Assembly: GCA_001692895.1 (NCBI GenBank)
Contig: KV748179.1
Span: forward strand, 1,984,001 to 2,048,000
Reading direction: 5' to 3'
DNA from: Cenococcum geophilum 1.58
Lineage: Eukaryota; Ascomycota; Dothideomycetes; Gloniales; Gloniaceae
Length of the DNA stretch: 64,000 nt
The first letter of the stretch is position 1. Each line of letters opens with the position of its first letter. The notes below the pieces were generated by a model. That model worked only from the letters and a program-made list of their open reading frames with translations, ran no database searches and was not told the origin of the DNA. The translations under genes and the position numbers were made by a program. Below are positions 1 through 13,186 of this stretch, one piece after another.

Positions 1-1929
1 CAGGCCCGGATATTCTGCTAGTAGGTAGGGTTAGCCCTTACGGCTAGTGTCTTGCGGTCGGTTCGGATCTCCCTAACAAAGGAGGGCAACCTTAGTCTAT
101 CCTCCGGCTAGACAAACTGTCTTTTTTGTATATTTAACCAAATATCAAAATAGGACATCTATTTTCGTCTGAGGATTATATTATGGGACCCTAGGTCTAG
201 GATGCAAAAGGGGATGCCGTATTAGCGTCGTCCGTTAAGAGTAATATGTAACTTTAAGACGTAGGTAACAGGCCGACCGGCTTAGCCGTTATAGCCCTTT
301 ACCTAGATAGGCTTCTCTAGTTGGATAGCTTCTGTATTTAGAAACTTAGTAACATTATTTATATAGGCAGTATTTATAAAGGCGAAGCCATTTGCTCTAG
401 TGTTAATAAGGGCGGTTATATTAACTCTATATCTATTTTAAAATACTATACATAAAACCGTAAAATGCTTTCTACCTATTAACTAACTAAGATTAATCTC
501 TTTAAGATCGATAGGGTACCCTAGGGGGGAGTCTTTCCCTAGGGTTCTTCTTTTCCCGACTTATCGGACGTTTCTCCTTCCTCTATCTCCTTAATATCGC
601 CTATATCCTTTAGCTCCGGGCAGGATAAGGCAAAGTGACCTTACTTATTATAGTTAAAGCACGTGGCCGAGATAGGGTCGATCGGAGTATTACGGCGAAT
701 ACTAGTTAATAGCGTGGTACATAGCTAGTCGGGCGAGGCTTGCTAGTGCGTAGTTATAACCGCCTTTAGTATAAAAGCAGTCGTAACTTATCTTCCTACT
801 CCAGCTCCTATAGGTATAGCTAGCGAGTTCCGATTATTATGGAGTCGCTTCTGCTAATTAGGGCAAGCGTTAATCCGCTTTAGTTCTAAGTCTAATAATA
901 GGTAATAAGCTGCGAGTCTTTCGTGGGTTGGCAGGTTATCTAAGGTTACAGCAATCTTTTCTTATAGCCGGATTGTTAGCTTATCGTATAGGTCTAATTA
1001 GTAGTTCTTAAGGGGAACCTAGCCTTCTCCTGTAAGGTATAGGAATTAAGTCTAGAATTTAGCAAAGGGTTAGTTCGGTTTTATTATTAGGTAATTATAG
1101 TTATAACGGGCATCCCGTACTTTGTTCGGGTTAATATAGATAGCCGCTAGGTGCCGTATTATCTTATTAACAGATATAAATTGGACAGGGAAGTCGTCCT
1201 CAAACTTAGCTTAAAGGTGCCGTTGGGCGTCCCCAGTGGTTCGACTAAAAAGGTAGAGCATTTTAGCTTCTTTAGAAAGGAAATAGTTGTGGTTAACGCG
1301 GAGCTTTCCTTGTACTTAAATTCTCTAATTCTTAAAGGTAGGGTCTATCCCGTTAGATAGTGGTAGGGGGTTAGGGAGCTTAACGGACTTTAATTACTTC
1401 GTCATTATATCTATACTCCCTGGTGTATCGCATTTAGTAGAGTAAATAGGTCGACTAGGGCTTCGAGAAGGGGAAACTAGGCTATTTCGTAGGGCCGTAA
1501 GGCTTTCTAGGATCTCTTCTAGGGTCTCTTATATATTTCTCGCTTTAAGATAATCGGCTTCCTAGCTGGCTGCGAGGGCGCGAATCTGCTCGCGTATATC
1601 TACGACATTATTATTGTCTTTAATTTCTAATCCTAATTGGATCTTAGGTTCCTCTCAGGTAAAGGCAGCTCTTTTAGATGAGCTTACTTTAGGTGCTATC
1701 GTTGGCTTCCTAAGGTTCGTTAGTATTATATGCTTTAGTTTTAATTCCGGGGGTATAGGTCCAGTCCTATCTGGCTTGTAAGGTGGGATATTATCTAGGC
1801 CTTCCCAGGCAATGTAGGGTTGTTTTGGTGTCTAAGTATAGCGCGTTAATACGTCGTTGCAGACGAAGTTTCTTTGGGGTAGGATATTATTAAGGCCTTC
1901 CCAGGCAAGGTAGGGAGAGCTTAGTATAA
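1..1929 (-). pseudogene. RIP-degraded LTR-retrotransposon gag, truncated by the window edge
   Basis: On the minus strand, 661-620 translates as a zinc knuckle with spacing C-x2-C-x4-H-x4-C, with the second Cys changed to an Asn-type codon context and a stop inside the loop (read as CFNYNK*GHFALSC). This is the nucleic-acid-binding knuckle at the C-terminus of retroelement Gag. The frame upstream of it (towards 1929) is broken by TAG/TAA. Two imperfect copies of a 38-bp segment (about 1782-1819 and 1878-1915) lie next to the proposed 5' LTR. Pol would lie to the left, beyond position 1. The element class (gypsy or copia) cannot be settled without pol. Confidence 0.65.
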
Positions 1930-2140
1930 TGTCACGGCTTAAATAAATGCCTCTAAACCGAAGCTTGAACGAATACTATATTACCAAGATACTAAGCTAA
2001 AGAAAAGGAAAAGGGGTCGCCAGGACCGATGTAAACAAATATATAGGGTAAGCCGCTAAGGCGCTAGCTTTAGGCGGGCCAATCGCAGGTCGGCAGAATA
2101 TGGCAGAATTTGGCAGGTAACGTGCGATAGCGCCGTTACA
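1930..2140 (-). repeat. Candidate 5' LTR of the leftmost retrotransposon
   Basis: The 211-bp segment begins TGTCACGGC and ends GCCGTTACA on the plus strand, so its ends form a short imperfect inverted repeat of TG...CA type. It lies directly upstream of the minus-strand gag fossil. No second copy is in the window, so the boundaries are inferred from the ends alone. Confidence 0.4.
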
Positions 2141-4669
2141 GGGACGCATTAAGTACCTAGATATAAGTATTAGTCTAGAACTATTATTATAAGTAGTTAT
2201 ATACCAGTGAAAGTATATTAAAGCGCTGCTTATTAAATCCTGCGTTATAGTTGGAATCTAGGTTAGAAAGATTATTAAAACTATATTTAAATAGATTTAG
2301 AATTACTTATATAGCAGGGTCGTTGCTATATATAGTTACTTAATATCTTTTTAAGACGCCCTATTATAGAAGCCCTAAAATCTAGTTCTAGCGCTTTGTT
2401 AACTAATCCGCCTATATAGCCTTTATCCGTTCCTATATAGCTAATATTAGAGTTAGTTACGGTGTAGCCTAGGTAGTTAGAATAAGGGTAGAGAAAGAAT
2501 AAATTACTATTAAGATTGGCACCTGCTTTAAACTTTTATTAGGTAAAACTACCACTTTTCTATTTATTAATAACGTGGCGGATTATTATATAAATTAGTA
2601 TAACAGCCCTAGGGCTAATTAGGCGCAAAAAGTGCTGCGTATCTATATTAAACCTAAATTACTACCTTCCTTTTAAAAATAACTTAGAGAGGCCGACTAT
2701 AATAACCGGTGCTATAAAGTGGGATTGCTCGCCCTATAAATAGTTAGAAAAGTGCCAAGGTAGTATAGCTATATGTACTATCTTAGAGCATTAAAAGTTA
2801 TCTATATAAAGTAGCTTTTCCACTTTAGTAATTATTTCCTGCTTAGAGAGCTTTCTAAATAAGTATTTAGCCTTTATATAATCTTGTATATATCTTAATA
2901 GGTAAAACCGGAACTAGCTAATGCTATTATATATCTATTTTATGTTAGTATATATAGAAGTAATAAGAGGTAGCTTACTATGCGACATATTAATGGCGAC
3001 GGTTTTTATATAGCCTTGCTAGAACCGTCGCCTTTAGAAACCCTATTATACTTTACTACTTTATCCTATGCTAAGTCTATTATCTTTTCTAGAGTCTTTA
3101 TATTCCCTTCCGGCTATAGCGTAAAAGAAAGACCTTTAGGAGCCTTACCCAATATTATAAATATTAAAAAGAAGCGCACAGCAGCTTTTAATATTAGTTT
3201 ATCCATAAGTTTTAATTTAGGTTTACTGCTACGTTTTATTCCTTACTATCTTCTAACTATATATATACCGTATTAAGACTTTTACGGTTTATTACTGTAT
3301 ATAGGCGCTGTGTAAAATAACTTGGCTATAGAGTTATCTTCGGCACTAGAGATAAGCTCTTTAGTAAAGGGACGGTAGCATTAAAGCCGCTTATTAGGGC
3401 GATTTAGAACTTATAACTGCTATTAAAGCGTAAGCGGGTATAAAGGAATAGAGTCTATATAATAGATACTATAGTTAAATTCTATATATATAGATCTAGA
3501 GATTCTTTATCTAAACTTTACTAGAGTTGTTAATAATATACTCTTCCCTAGGCCATTAAGCCTCTATCTTTTTTAGAATCGCTATTTATATTTAACTAAC
3601 GTTTTAGAATACTATCCCTAGATACTCTATCGCCATATATAGCCGTCTGCTAAAGTTAGCTGCATGCTACCGTATATATATTATTTATAGTACTTTAGCC
3701 TAACTGCCGTTCGCGTATACGTTTCTAGATTCTTCTTACACTAATAGTGCTATTTCTTTTACCTTTACCTTAGTAGTAGGTATATATTAGTATTTTAAGC
3801 AGTTATATAGAGGGTAGTCTATACCTTATTCTTTTTAAAAGCTATAGTTATATTTTTTAGGATGGTAGAGGTTAGTAAACCTTTGGCATAACTAATATAG
3901 AAGAAGTTAAAGAAGTTAATAAAGATATAAAGATAAAGTATAACACTTTTAAATTATATATTTACTAGTGTAGATATGGTTAATAAAATAGAGGAGTAAA
4001 GGGAGAGATTTTAATGTTCTGCTAGGGAGCTTGGACCTATTACTAGCCTACTTAGGGCAAATTATGGCAGATTACCTGCGTAATATTAAGAATTCCTACT
4101 AATAAGTAAGTACTAAAGCTAATCTTTATAGGTAAGAGCGTTATAACCGCCTACAAAAATATAAGAATTTAACTAATTTATATGGATATAGCTAACCTTT
4201 TCTGGCGGTTTAGTAAGTTAATACCACCTAAGTAATAAGTGCTTAACGGTTATTCTTATTTTCCTCCTTTATTAAGACGTACTCTAGAGCTCCCCTTTAT
4301 ACTTAGTTAGCCTATAGATATACCCAAGACGCAGAGTTAGTTTAATCGCGCTATTTCCGCCTTTTTTACCTGGAATCTCCCTTAAAGCGTATTAGCTTAG
4401 GTAATAAGCTAATAAAGTCGTTTTGTGTTTAAAACTTAAGGAGAGCCTTTGTAGAGGAGTAACATAAGGCTATTCTATATATTAAGAAGCGGCGGTTATA
4501 AAGATTAGCTATTAATTTAGCCCTAAGTATTAATAGAGTTAATATACTTAATTGCGAACAGTTAGAAGAAGCTTAGACTGTAAAGGTAGAGATTATTATA
4601 AAAATAAAGCCTATTAAAGAAAAACGTGCGGTAAATTAGAAGAGAAAGGTAGAATAGGGGGGGTTATTA
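2141..4669. other. AT-rich RIP-decayed region without an identifiable element
   Basis: About 2.5 kb of TA-rich sequence with no frame that can be assigned. A plus-strand frame near 4420-4650 reads as a Lys/Arg-rich, Gln-rich stretch if TAG/TAA are taken as former Gln codons, rather like the C-terminal tails of fungal pogo/Fot1 transposases, but no catalytic motif was found. A 98-codon open frame at 2980-3276 has no support beyond being open. Confidence 0.35.
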
Positions 4670-6448
4670 CACTACTCCGCTAATATAAAATCTGTAAAAA
4701 TATGTATAGCTAGCCAGCCTTTTACTCTAACGAGCCCCTTTACTACTTAATTTACCTATATATTAGATACGCCGCCTCTACCTTTAAGCTAACCAACGGC
4801 TTTCTTAACTTCTTTCTATCTTGCCTTATTTAGCAGCTAATTTGCCTAGATTCCTAGGGATTAAATATACCGGATTCCCTATTATATTAGCCATTTTCGT
4901 TTTTATTCTAAGGCCTCCTATAATTTAATTAGAAGCTTAGTTTTAGATTTTTATTTCTTTATAAACTTATCTATACGTATGCTGTTAATTTAAAGAAAAT
5001 CGTTATTGTAGAATTGATTATATATATCCTAATCTATATACGAGTTTATCTAGAACGTTTTTCTTTTATCTAGCGAAGTTGGTATTAGTTATATGGGTCT
5101 CTTAATATAGGAAATATTATATATTCGGTGGCCGTCTAGGTTTCGTTTATTTTGCACTATATTTATAAAAAATCGTTCCACTTTAATTATCCTATTAAAA
5201 GGATCTACCTTACCTATATTATATGGACGGAATAGCTTAAAAAGTGCTCTATAGTATACTTGGTATCTGCCATTCTTACCTATATAATTTAAGTCCTATA
5301 CTAATACTAGCAATTTTAGACGGGCAGCCCGCGTTCCATTTATTTTATCTATTGCGTTCTTATATTCTTATATAAGAACTTGGTCCCTTTATAGGGTAGT
5401 AGTCCGTATCTAGACTAGATTATAGCGTGCCTGTACTTTATATGGTCGATTAAGATTATAGAAGTCTTTACCGCGTTAAATATAGTATATTATAGAGTAA
5501 TAAATACTAATAGGTAAATCTTGTGCCTAAGCTGTATCCCTTTTAAGGCGCTTAACGTCTAAATCCATTACTTATATACTATTAACTTACTTACAATATT
5601 CCCGTATAAATAAAGCTAGTTTTATAATAAATTTATTAATACCTAGCCTAGTCTGGATTTTGCTGGCTTTGTGCTATAAATTTAGGTTTATTCCATATAT
5701 TAAAAACATTTAGTTAGTTAACTGGCAGTAATCTTATTTATACGGCTTGTCTGTTAGGTTAACTATACCTAATAATAATGCAATATATAAATCTTCTATA
5801 GTATTAGCTGCTAGTATTAGCCTTATGTTTTTCTATAGCTCTATCTCTTATATTACTATAGTATTTATTAATTCCGTATTAAGATAAATTATTTACTCTT
5901 TATACCCTTTACACTTATTTAATTTTTAATAAAAATTCTTCTAAGGAATATATACCCTTTCGCCATGCTCTATTATAGTTCCTATTAGGGCGCCAAATAT
6001 ACAAATTATCTCTAGATAGTGGGAAATTGCATGAAGTTTAGATATGTTAAAATTGGGTAGGTTTTTATTATTAGGTCAGTACGGTAAAAACGTCTTTTTA
6101 GTCTTATCTATTTAATATAATACAGCTTTAAGATATTTAATTATATCTTTATTATGTGATTTATATTCGGCTAATAATATAAAGTTAACTATAGCACGAA
6201 TAAATAGTATTGCCCCCTTATGCCTATATAGTAACGGTGCTACAACTAGTATAATCTAATAAAGAAGGGACTTATATATCTTTCTAGTCTATTAGCTTAA
6301 CTCTGCAAAGTTATCCTATCTAATTATACTCTAAAAGGGTTTAACCTTAGCGAATTGTGTGGTTAGAAGACGTTCTACCCTATCCTTAGCAGATAATAGG
6401 GTTTTTATACCACTTTAATTAGTTATTAGAACCTTCCCTTTCCCTTTC
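4670..6448 (-). pseudogene. Plavaka-type (CACTA-like) transposase, C-terminal part, RIP-degraded
   Basis: Translating the minus strand from about 6448 downwards gives a long frame broken almost only by TAG/TAA. The segment at 6055-6008 reads NFNISKLHAISHY, followed by Glu-His-Gly-Glu-Arg. This matches the conserved C-terminal block of fungal Plavaka transposases (typically NFN-PKLH---HY and E-SER-H). The element moves by cut-and-paste and belongs to the CACTA superfamily. A CACTAC sequence at 4674 sits just beyond the frame's downstream end and may be the terminal inverted repeat. The rest of the protein lies beyond the LINE, at 11.19-13.0 kb. Confidence 0.7.
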
Positions 6449-7215
6449 TTAATATTAAGTAGTAGCCCGCGAAGCCCTACTGCACGCGTCCACGTCACCG
6501 CGGGTGGAAACATTATCGGGAAATCATTCCTTATAATGGCTAAGTGCAGAGGCGATAGAGGAGAGCCGTCGCAGCGCGCGTAGCGCGCTGGTGTTGCGAC
6601 TCTGTGGTGTTGAGCCTGCGACGCGTATATCGCCCTTAACAACACCAGGAGTCCTACTGCCCCCGCTTAGGGCTCCTGCCATACCATCTAGGGGGGCCAT
6701 TAAGGGAAACTGGGATACGAAAACCGCCTAACGTACAACTACCTGGCTCGCAGCCAGGCCCGAAACTGGCCTTATTTAGCCAGTTAATGTAAACGCGCCC
6801 TAGGCGTATAATAGAATACCCTTAGGCTTACACTAGCTTTAAGACCAAGAGGATACGGCAAGGGCATAGGGAACCTCTTTTTATAAGAACTTGTTAAGGT
6901 TAACGCGTTACAGATACTTTATACAAAACTTATTAAGGCCCTAAGGCCACCATAAAGAACTTGTTAAGGCCCTACCTAGAGAACTTATTAAGGCCCCTCT
7001 ATAAGGGCCTATCTAGTATCTAGTACACCTAGGTGACTTAGAAGAGGGTCTTAATAGGCGTAGTGCGCGCGACCTGGACGACGGCGACGCGCCGGCGATA
7101 TAATAGCAATGTAACGGCAACCGGACGGCGACCAGACGGCTTAACGAGGTGGAAATATGGGCAAAGCTCTAGGCAGCGGAAACACAGGCCAGCTTTAACG
7201 GCCCTATGGCGTTTA

Positions 7216-7372
7216 ACTTACAGTTAACTTACAGTCGACTTACGGTCGACTTACAGGCGACTTATAGGAGGGTCTTAATAGGCGTAGTGCACGTAACCTA
7301 ATGCGTATATGTATAAGGCGACTTATAGGAGGGTTTTAATAGGCGTAGTGCACGCAACCTAATACATATATA
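7216..7372 (+). repeat. Short tandem repeats in the 5' region of LINE copy A
   Basis: Five 11-bp units of the form ACTTACAGTCG run from 7216 to 7270 with a few substitutions. The last unit starts a 61-bp repeat that occurs twice (7260-7320 and 7321-7372) and contains AATAGGCGTAGTGCACG. A third, diverged partial copy is at 7041-7075. LINE 5' ends often carry such repeats; a regulatory role here is a guess. Confidence 0.7.
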
Positions 7373-8289
7373 TGGGGGAGGCTGCAGGGGAAACATAGGC
7401 CAGTTAGATAAGGACTTAATAGTTAGAGATATAGGCCAGCTTATAAAAAGAAGAGACATAAGCTTAGTTAGTAGGAGGGGGGAGAGTAGGTCGCCCGGTG
7501 CGGGACCTAGTCTCTATAGCCCCCCTCTTATAAGACACAATCGGCCTATTATAAGGAGACTCTTATAGGCAACGTAAAACGGGAACTAGTAGTATATAGG
7601 GTATTACGCCCCTATATTACTACTAGCTTCCCACAGGGCGTAGTATATAGTAGCCACTGCTAGCTCTAAGGACCTTATCCCTTAACTAGGCTCTAACCTT
7701 TAGTGCACCTAGTAGGTAGGCAGGATTACACCCTAGCTGAAGAGACTACTACATAGCTCGAGAGAACGGATGCGCGTATTAGTATATCAACAGACGGAAC
7801 CGTTCGCCTCTAGGGCGGCTCGCCAGTAAGATATACTTAAAGAGTAAACAGGAGTTACTTAGGCGGGAAAGGCAGTGGCTTAGCCTCGTCCATAGAAGGT
7901 ATACCCAACTATATTACAGGATGCAGCTATGACACCTCCGTAGGATTACGTCAGTAGGCGCGAAGATAGGAGTTACAACCCCTAGAAACGGCAGCTTATA
8001 CCTACGCCAGCGGAAATAATAAAAAAGGCGTAAAACTAGAGGCTATAGAAGGCTCCCAAGCTGTGCAAAAGCGTACTAACTCTAGGAGGAAACTCTTATA
8101 CAGACTACTAGGGGGTAGACTGGTACTCGGGTAATACCGTTATAAGATATTTAAAAGAACTAGTGAAATTCCCCGCAATTAGTAGTAGCAGCTAACTGCT
8201 TATAGTTTGGGACCAAAGCACTAGAAAACTAGGGTAGAGGCCTAGATAAGTAGGTATGTTAAACTCTACTGTATTACTAGCTAATATAT

Positions 8290-10800
8290 AACTACCTGCC
8301 ACCCAATACTAAACGAGCGAGGCTTATTGGCCACCCCTAAGGAAATCAACCGAAGACTAGAAAGGATCTAGGCAGCGATTAAAAATGGGCTGGAAGAGCA
8401 CTGCCCGATCTCAAAACCGGGCCCCTACGCGCGACACGTATGGTCCACACAATGCGCAGTTCTGGTTACCAGCCAACGACGAGCAAGAAGGAAATACACA
8501 AGCAGCCACGACCCTAAAGACGAGAGACGATATAAAGACACAAGAAACTAGCTAAAGAATACCCTAAAAAAAGAAGCAAGAAATAACTGGAGACGGTTTA
8601 TAAACGAGCATACTTTTAACCCGAGCCTCCCCCATAATAAGGGCCTTTAGGCTATAGCAAAATAGGTAAAAAAAAAGGCAGGGCGCCTAGCAGAAGACCT
8701 ATACCTACCACCCCTATAAAGAGCAGGAGAATTATAGGCTATAAACAACAATAATAAGAAGGCAAAGATCCTTATAGAAAGGTTCTTCCCCTAACCAGCT
8801 CTAGCAGACCTTAGTAATATCACGGGCGAAACACCGGTAACTCACCTATAGGTTAACAGCGATATAACAATAGAGGAAATAGCTAGAACTATTAGCCGCC
8901 TTTTAAATAATACAGCACTAGGACCAGATAGGATTCTAAATAAGGCCCTAAAAACCTATAGGCCACTTATAGCACCTTAGCTTATAGATATAGCTAGAGC
9001 ATACTTTATTATAGGCTACTACCCGCGACTCGGAAGATTTATAACGACGGTTATCCTATAAAAAGAAGGCAAAGTAGATTACTTAATCCTAGGAAGCTAC
9101 CGCCCTATTGCCTTAGAAAACACCCTTAGCAAGATCTTAGAAAGGGTAATAGCGGAATATATGGCAGATATAGTAGAGAAACACGCCCTACTACTATAAA
9201 GCCAAATAGGGGCAAGAAAGAACCGCTTAACACTATCAGCACTTACGCTACTCGCTGCCATCATTAAATCTGCATAGGCGATGCGAAAGAACTTCGTAGT
9301 ATTAATACTTAGCCTAAATATCAGTAGTGCCTACAACAATATACCCTATAAGCGTCTCCTGTATATCCTTAGGGCAAAGGGCTTCCTAGAATAGATTATA
9401 TAATTTATTTAAGGGTTTATAGGCTAGAAAGAAACATTACTAATCTTTAGCGGATACCAGAGCCCCCCTATCGCAGTTACAATAGGAATACCATAAGGAT
9501 TACCCCTCTTACCTATACTCTTCCTTTTCTTTATAAGCAACCTATTTAACTCCTTTAAGAAAGGGGCGACCTAGGGGATAGGCTTTATTAATGATATAAA
9601 CCTAATTATATACGGGCTAATAGCCGTAGAGAATTGCAGAACACTAAAGAAAGCCTATAATACTTATATAGAATAGGCAAAACGTTATAGAGTCCAATTC
9701 TTACCAAAGAAATACCAGCTAATCCATTTTATAAGAAAACGTAACTAATCTGTAGATCTCTAGTATATAATTCGTATTTAAGGCTTTAGGGGTTAACCAG
9801 TTTAGGGCCTAAGGGTATTAGGAGTATAGGTAGATAGCAAGCTCCGGTGGAGCGTATATACGGCGTAAGCGGCCCGTAAAGGCCAAGTATAGTTTATTAT
9901 TTTATCTAGGATTATTAATTCTATATGGGGTCCATACTTCCAGAGGTCACGCCTACTATATATAGTAGTTATCCGGCCAACCATAACATATAGATCCAGT
10001 ATTTGGGCCATTGGAGAAACTAAGAAGGGCCCCCCTAAATTACTTCTTAAACCACTTTAAAAGGTCTAAATAGCCTACCTTTAGAGTATCACAGGCGGGT
10101 ACAAGCAAACGGCCATAGTACTACTTAAGAAGGAATCCAATATTCCCCCCCTATAGTTATATATTAAAGCCGCTGTAATATAAAGGACATAAAATAAACG
10201 TAACTTTAATATCATAAAGTATATTAAGACACGCCTAAGTAAACTATAGAGGGACCCTAGGGTGCCCCATAAGAGAACAAACCAATAACCCTAAAGTAGG
10301 GAAAAGATATTAGAGAAACAGGTAAAGAAAGCAGAAGAAAAATAGTGCCGCTTTAGGGCCCAGGCCTATATAAAGGAGGAAGGGAGACGTATAAGAGGTT
10401 AGCAAAGATAATAGTAAGACAGAGAAAGGAGCCAAAGTAGAATATGCAAGAACGCCGGGAAACCATCTACCGCAATATAATACTGGTTGGACCAACGCTA
10501 AAAAGGTAAATGGGAGTTAAAGGTATAGAGGCTAACTTAAGCAAGACGAACCCAAGCCATAGTATAGTTAATGCTATAGGGGGTAAATACCTAAGGGCTC
10601 TAAGAAGGCCTAACAAAGGTAGAAAATATAATAGCAACACTCTTAAGAACAGAAATAATAGGACTAAAAGATTGGCTTTACTAGGTGGGTGTCCTAGTAG
10701 GTAGCCTAAGATGCGAATATAGCTAGCCAAGACAAACACTAAAACACGTAATACTGCTATGCCCCCTACGCACTAATTAAGAAATAATACTCTTAGTAGC
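8290..10800 (+). pseudogene. LINE ORF2: linker, reverse transcriptase and C-terminal CCHC knuckle, RIP-degraded
   Basis: Read through TAG/TAA, one plus-strand frame gives the endonuclease-RT linker, then a Tad-like reverse transcriptase: an ALGPD motif near 8927, SYRPIAL near 9098, GARKNR near 9208, and the active-site block read as FIND at 9584-9595, where LINE RTs have F-x-D-D. The first catalytic Asp is now Asn. The C-terminus shows C-x3-S...H-x4-C (10,712-10,764), the knuckle that ends many fungal LINE ORF2 proteins. No recognisable endonuclease catalytic block was seen upstream. Many Gln and Trp codons are now stops. Confidence 0.8.
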
Positions 10801-11189
10801 TAGCACAGAGAACTATAATACACTGCTCTTAATACAAAAAGGCCTCAAGGCGGTCACCCAGTGGCTTATTAGTTAAAATGTGCTAAATTAGTTCTAGGTT
10901 ACAAGGGAAATGGTAATAGAAGGCAAGGGGGCGAGCAGTAGGTGCCCCCTAGTAACTCTACAGTAGTAGAGTAATAGTTTATAATACTAGCGCGTCCGTA
11001 GGCTTGTTACAACAGCAGTAGTTCCCAAGGAGGTTAAACAGTAAGGTAGTAGAGCACCATAGGCGACTTGTAGGCGCTAAGTAGGCGAGTCCTAAAAGGC
11101 GGGGAGATAGATCACGGGGTTTTCTCATTTTTCTTAAATAGAGTTTTCTCCCTATATATAAATAAGGAGTAGTCCGCGTGGGCCCAATA

Positions 11190-12990
11190 GGGATCTAAAT
11201 CGGACGTTAAGCAATGAATTATTATTATATTAAGTAGTAGTGCCCAAAGCTAGCTTATTAAATGCTCCGTAACGCCTTTATATAGCTAGTATAGTAAATT
11301 AGGGGCTATTATAGCGTGTATATCCTCTATATAATGGGACTAGGCAAAATTTTAAATTGGCCTAATATACTTAGGGTCGCTGCGATCTAGCTGTAAGTTT
11401 TGTTATTATTTAAGTTGCTTAATAGTTAGTTTGTGTGTCCGTCGCGGCCATTTGCCGGATATAATGCTTAGTAGGTTACCTTATTTATAAGGCGGTATAT
11501 AATATATTATATAGTATTACCCTAATTTTACTCCTATTAATATAACCTACTCCTTATAGTCTGCTATAAACCTAGTAAGTATAGGGTAGTATTGCCGGAT
11601 AAACCTATCCGCGTATTATATTGGCATGCTGCGCCTAGTAGCGCGTTTAAGGGCTAGTTTTTATATTAACTTAAGTACCTATATACTGCTAAGGTAAATA
11701 CTTACGTTTAAATATAATGCTTATTACTTAATAGTATATATCTAGCTTATTTATCCAGTTACTTAGTAAGTCTGTAGGTATATAACTTAGAAGAAGTATT
11801 ACTAGCCTACTAGCTGCACGTTAAGTCTTTAATAGGATATTAAGTATTACAATATAAACTAGATGCGCCTTTTTGTCTCCAAATAGTATAGTTAGCTTAG
11901 TTTAGTCGCTACTAGGTATTACCATAATAGCTATTATACTATTAGGTAATTAATTTTGGGTCTTCTACTAACGGTCAGCCATATATACCTCATTATACAC
12001 TCTATTACCTTTTATATTAAACTAATAAATAGGAGAATAAACCATATTATCTTTAAATGGGAAATAACCGATTAGGAAGGCCACTACGCTAAGTATATTA
12101 CAGTAGTATATCTTTAGGTTTTTGCCGTATATATTAAGTTTTATAATTTACTAGCTTTTATTACTTATACCTTTAAAAATAGAATATAGTTTTATCTTAA
12201 CTTCTTTTACATTTCGGTATAATATATATCCGTCCCTTATATTTTTAATATAGGGGTTTTATAGCTACGCGTCTATTTCTTTTACTAATATACTATTGCG
12301 TACCTACTAGGCAACTTACGCCCATTCTATAGAGCTTATAAAAGGGTAGAACATATTATTGCCTTTATTTATTTTATCTGCTAACTAGCTAGGCCTTAGC
12401 GGGTAGTCGCGATCCGTAATAGACTGCTAATTAGAGTTCCCCTCCGGGTGGCTAAGTAGGATTCCTATATAGCGGCCAGTTACTTTATAATAAGTTTGGG
12501 TATAATAAATATTTAAGGTAGAGAGGCTTGTTGCTATATAACTATACGTTTTAGTACTAGTTAGTTATTCTACTGGTGCTGTATTACTTAGCTCCTCTAC
12601 TACTATTAAGCCGGTATTTCCTATAATAGTTAGTAAAGTATTATTAATAGCGGTGTTAGTTGCTATAAGGTTGTGTACCTATTATTCTATAGTAAATTCG
12701 TTGTCTTTATATGTATCCGCTTAAGCCTAAATTATAAGATAGATATTATCCTATTAGTTAAGATAGTTTATACCTACAGCTTTATAGTACAGCTTATATC
12801 GCGCTAATCCACCTATAGTAGAAATCGTGCGCTTGTATTTAGGGCACTGGCGATTTATTAAGCCTATTATAATAGCGATAAATGCGGCTCCTTATATTGT
12901 TATTAAGATTAGATGGGTGGGTTTGTGCCTAAAAAGGGTAGTGTATTATATAACTAATCTAATAGCCGTAATCTGCGGCGATCTGCTAGC
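11190..12990 (-). pseudogene. Plavaka-type transposase, N-terminal and central part, RIP-degraded
   Basis: The minus strand carries a frame interrupted by TAG/TAA. Between about 11,990 and 11,850 it reads MADRQQKTQN, LPNSIIAIMVIPSSD-TKLT and GDKKAHLVYI, with IPTDLLSNW after that. Plavaka transposases share this core (W---TQ--LP, I-P-I--SD-T-LT, G-K-AWPVYLTIGN). The frame ends at the LINE insertion near 11,175 and the C-terminal part resumes at 6448. A plus-strand open frame at 12,827-13,066 is a shadow. A GTAGTG at about 12,943 could mark the other end of the transposon, but its match to the 4674 end is short. Confidence 0.75.
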
Positions 12991-13186
12991 TATTTTAATA
13001 ACTAACTATAACGGCTTGCTCCTTTTAAATTGTAAGTTAAATATATTAAGTAGTATATTATCCTAAGCGCTAATAATATATAAAGCAGTATTGCATCCTA
13101 TAGTACCTATTATAATTAATTTATAACCGCCAAACATTTATAAACCTTTAATCCCGCGTCCTTTACCAATACTATATATACCTAGC

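Larger units (their letters stand above)
6449..11174 (+). mobile_element. Tad-type LINE (non-LTR retrotransposon), copy A, inserted in the Plavaka element
   Basis: The element lies between the two halves of the minus-strand Plavaka transposase. It contains an ORF2 fossil with reverse transcriptase and a C-terminal zinc knuckle, followed by a short 3' UTR ending in AATAAGGAGTAGTC. The same 3' end occurs in copy B at about 40,117. The 5' end is inferred from where the Plavaka frame stops. The first 1.2 kb (6.45-7.6 kb) is richer in G+C than its surroundings and holds short tandem repeats, probably 5' UTR or ORF1 remains. A minus-strand open frame at 6415-6645 is not considered coding. Confidence 0.75.
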
